Source of the DNA: Komarekiella delphini-convector SJRDD-AB1
GTDB lineage: Bacteria; Cyanobacteriota; Cyanobacteriia; Cyanobacteriales; Nostocaceae
DNA length: 64,000 bases
NCBI RefSeq assembly: GCF_014831675.1
Contig: NZ_VJXY01000040.1
Span: forward strand, 1-64,000
Direction: 5' to 3'
Part shown: positions 62,692 through 64,000 of the stretch, in pieces
Layout: every line of letters starts with the position of its first letter
Numbering within the stretch: the stretch's first letter is position 1
The notes under the pieces: generated by a model
Seen by the model: the letters and a program-made list of their open reading frames with translations, nothing else
Databases searched by the model: none
What the model was told of the DNA's origin: nothing
Translations under genes and position numbers: made by a program

Positions 62692-63642
62692 TTAAACCTT
62701 CTGAATAAACCGCCGTCCTAGCAAACCTTGGGGTCTAACTAATAGCATAATAAATAAAATTCCAAAGGCTACCGCGTCTTTAAAGGCAGAGTATTCGCTT
62801 GGTACAAATGCCTCTGCTAGTCCAATTACTAAGCCTCCTAGTACTGCACCAGGAATACTACCTAAACCACCTAAAACAATTACCGCTAAACCTCTCAAAC
62901 CGAAAGCAATACCAAAATATGGCCCGGCAATACTAACACTAGAGGCGACTAAAGTCCCTGCTAATCCTGCTAAAAAACTGCTAATGAAAAATGTTAGGAT
63001 AATAAAGCGATCAGTATTAATTCCTAATAAACTAGCAGTAGTAGGGTCTTCTGCGATCGCCTGCATTGCCTTACCATATTTAGTACGATTAATAAAATAG
63101 GTAATAATTGCCACAAACACCACAGATACAGCAAAAATTACCACCTGTACGCTACGAATCGGAATTGGATTTTCTGGCGTACCAAAGTTAATCGCAGGTG
63201 GCAAATTACCGTAAGTATCAGCTGGAAATGTGTAACTTTCTGCGCCTACTAAATACTGGATTAAGTTCACAATTACTACAGCTACACCTAAGCTAGAAAC
63301 TACTGTCAGCAAAGGGTCAGAACCTTGACGCCGTAGAGGTTGAAAGGCAATGCGTTCCATGACAACTCCTACCAGTCCTGCCAAGGTACTTCCTAAAAGC
63401 AAGGATATGGCAAATGGTAATTTTATAGGCAAAGCTGCATTAGCCAGTAAGCCGTTAAATCCAAAGCTACCACCCATGAGTGTATAAGTGAAATATGCAC
63501 CCAGAGCAAAAATCGCACCATGAGCTAAATTAATGATGCCCAAAATGGAATAAACTAAGGTATATCCTAAAGCAAAAATCGCGTAGACACTGCCGATAGA
63601 TAACCCATTTAATAATTGCTGCAAAAACAGATTTATAGTCAT
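62692..63642 (-). CDS. livH: Amino-acid ABC transporter permease LivH
   Basis: A 316-residue membrane permease with about eight helices. LivH landmarks: LLNGLSIGSVYAIFALGYTLVYSILGIINLAHGAIF (given in part), ERIAFQPLRRQGSDPLLTVVSSLGVAV, and the loop AIAEDPTTASLLGINTDRFI (in part) then GGLGSIPGAVLGG. It follows the substrate-binding-protein gene after only 6 bases and precedes the Uma2 gene, in a minus-strand operon. Confidence 0.9.
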   Translation of the reverse strand: MTINLFLQQLLNGLSIGSVYAIFALGYTLVYSILGIINLAHGAIFALGAYFTYTLMGGSFGFNGLLANAALPIKLPFAISLLLGSTLAGLVGVVMERIAFQPLRRQGSDPLLTVVSSLGVAVVIVNLIQYLVGAESYTFPADTYGNLPPAINFGTPENPIPIRSVQVVIFAVSVVFVAIITYFINRTKYGKAMQAIAEDPTTASLLGINTDRFIILTFFISSFLAGLAGTLVASSVSIAGPYFGIAFGLRGLAVIVLGGLGSIPGAVLGGLVIGLAEAFVPSEYSAFKDAVAFGILFIMLLVRPQGLLGRRFIQKV

Positions 63643-63648
63643 GTAAAA

Positions 63649-64000
63649 CTATTTAAGAAATGTGAATCTGCCCTGAATTTTATCTTTATCAAGTTTGATT
63701 TGGGCTACGTAAAAATCTTTTTGCACTACTTCACCTACTGGTGTAAAACTAATTTCGCCAAGGGGTGTGTTGTATTTTCCAGATAATATCTGTTTATTCA
63801 ATTCTGTTCGTAATTGTGGCAAGGGTAACTTATTGATTTTGCTCTTTGTATCTATAGCTTTCAGAGCTTCTACATACACTTGTACGGCAGCAAAAGCTTG
63901 AGCACTGAATTGAGGTGGTTCTTTCTTGTATTGGTCAAAATAAGCTTTACGAAAAGTTGCATTAATCTCACCTGGATGCTCTGGACTGTAAGCTTGAGCA
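63649..64000 (-). CDS. Amino-acid ABC transporter substrate-binding protein, C-terminal part (runs off the window)
   Basis: An open minus-strand frame enters from the right edge and ends at 63649, giving about 117 residues. They have the C-terminal layout of a Leu/Ile/Val-binding-protein fold: AYFDQYKKEPPQFSAQAFAAVQVYVEAL, then EISFTPVGEVVQKDFYVAQIKLDK (each shown in part). Binding residues and signal peptide lie outside. It is 6 bases before livH, so it is almost certainly the first visible gene of the same operon. Confidence 0.8.
   Translation of the reverse strand, partial: AQAYSPEHPGEINATFRKAYFDQYKKEPPQFSAQAFAAVQVYVEALKAIDTKSKINKLPLPQLRTELNKQILSGKYNTPLGEISFTPVGEVVQKDFYVAQIKLDKDKIQGRFTFLK

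Noticed and set aside
1-64000. tRNA, rRNA and other classical RNA genes
   Set aside because: Intergenic regions were read on both strands for T-loop-like GGTTCRANYCC patterns and none formed a plausible tRNA; a covariance search would be needed to be certain.

Overview
The window looks like a chromosomal segment of a filamentous, probably heterocyst-forming cyanobacterium (Nostoc/Anabaena-like). The evidence is the many HIP1 octamers (GCGATCGC), heptanucleotide tandem repeats of the STRR type, many dispersed palindromes and MITE-like elements, and cyanobacterial marker genes: a BicA-type bicarbonate transporter, a CcmP-type carboxysome shell protein, the ribosomal protein PSRP-3/Ycf65 and a very large GAF/PAS hybrid kinase. 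Genus and species cannot be fixed from the sequence alone.

Layout. 1-8.1 kb: the tail of a possible transposase, a CrtI-like FAD oxidoreductase, a GT4 glycosyltransferase resembling cyanobacterial sucrose-phosphate synthase with a convincing cyclic-di-AMP (ydaO-type) riboswitch in its leader, prmA and bicA. 8.1-13.3 kb: a DUF2459/TIGR02117 protein, a YegS-type lipid kinase, LtrA, then an AT-rich pair (methyltransferase and an unknown two-helix membrane protein) bracketed by GTATACTA palindromes. 13.4-22 kb: an ion-transport neighbourhood with two RCK-pore-RCK channel-like proteins (one with a degenerate selectivity filter), a CPA-type antiporter fused to a universal stress domain, an MBL hydrolase, and an Rpn-type protein with a nested repeat insertion upstream. 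22-29.7 kb: PSRP-3, a second Rpn protein, an 841-residue fusion (cNMP-binding, degenerate NtrC-like AAA+, membrane polyferredoxin), a TalC/FSA-type aldolase, a frameshifted Uma2 gene and PhoD.

29.9-40.8 kb: an ABM/SDR gene pair, an RND efflux pump with its adaptor separated by heptamer repeats, a glycoside-hydrolase-like/DUF3443 fusion, and a pentapeptide-repeat gene next to ccmP. 40.9-50.5 kb: ureC without ureA or ureB beside it, a VapBC toxin-antitoxin module bracketed by two copies of a short element lodged in HIP1 sites (one copy splits a relic of the nearby amidohydrolase gene), an LRAT-like protein, and a set of hydrolases (amidohydrolase, isochorismatase-type, cupin, CocE) that suggests catabolism of an organic nitrogen compound feeding towards urease. 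50.5-64 kb: a 1939-residue hybrid histidine kinase, a small membrane protein, a site-2 protease with CBS domains, a TspO protein, and a branched-chain or neutral amino-acid ABC transporter operon (livJ-H-M-G order on the minus strand) with a Uma2 gene in the middle. The substrate-binding protein runs off the right edge.

Themes. Several genes fit osmotic and ion homeostasis (c-di-AMP riboswitch with a putative sucrose enzyme, RCK channels, antiporter-USP), inorganic carbon acquisition (BicA, CcmP) and nitrogen scavenging (urease, hydrolase cluster, amino-acid ABC transporter). No tRNA, rRNA or CRISPR array was found. Most long non-coding stretches contain dispersed repeats or AT-rich sequence with nothing recognisable.
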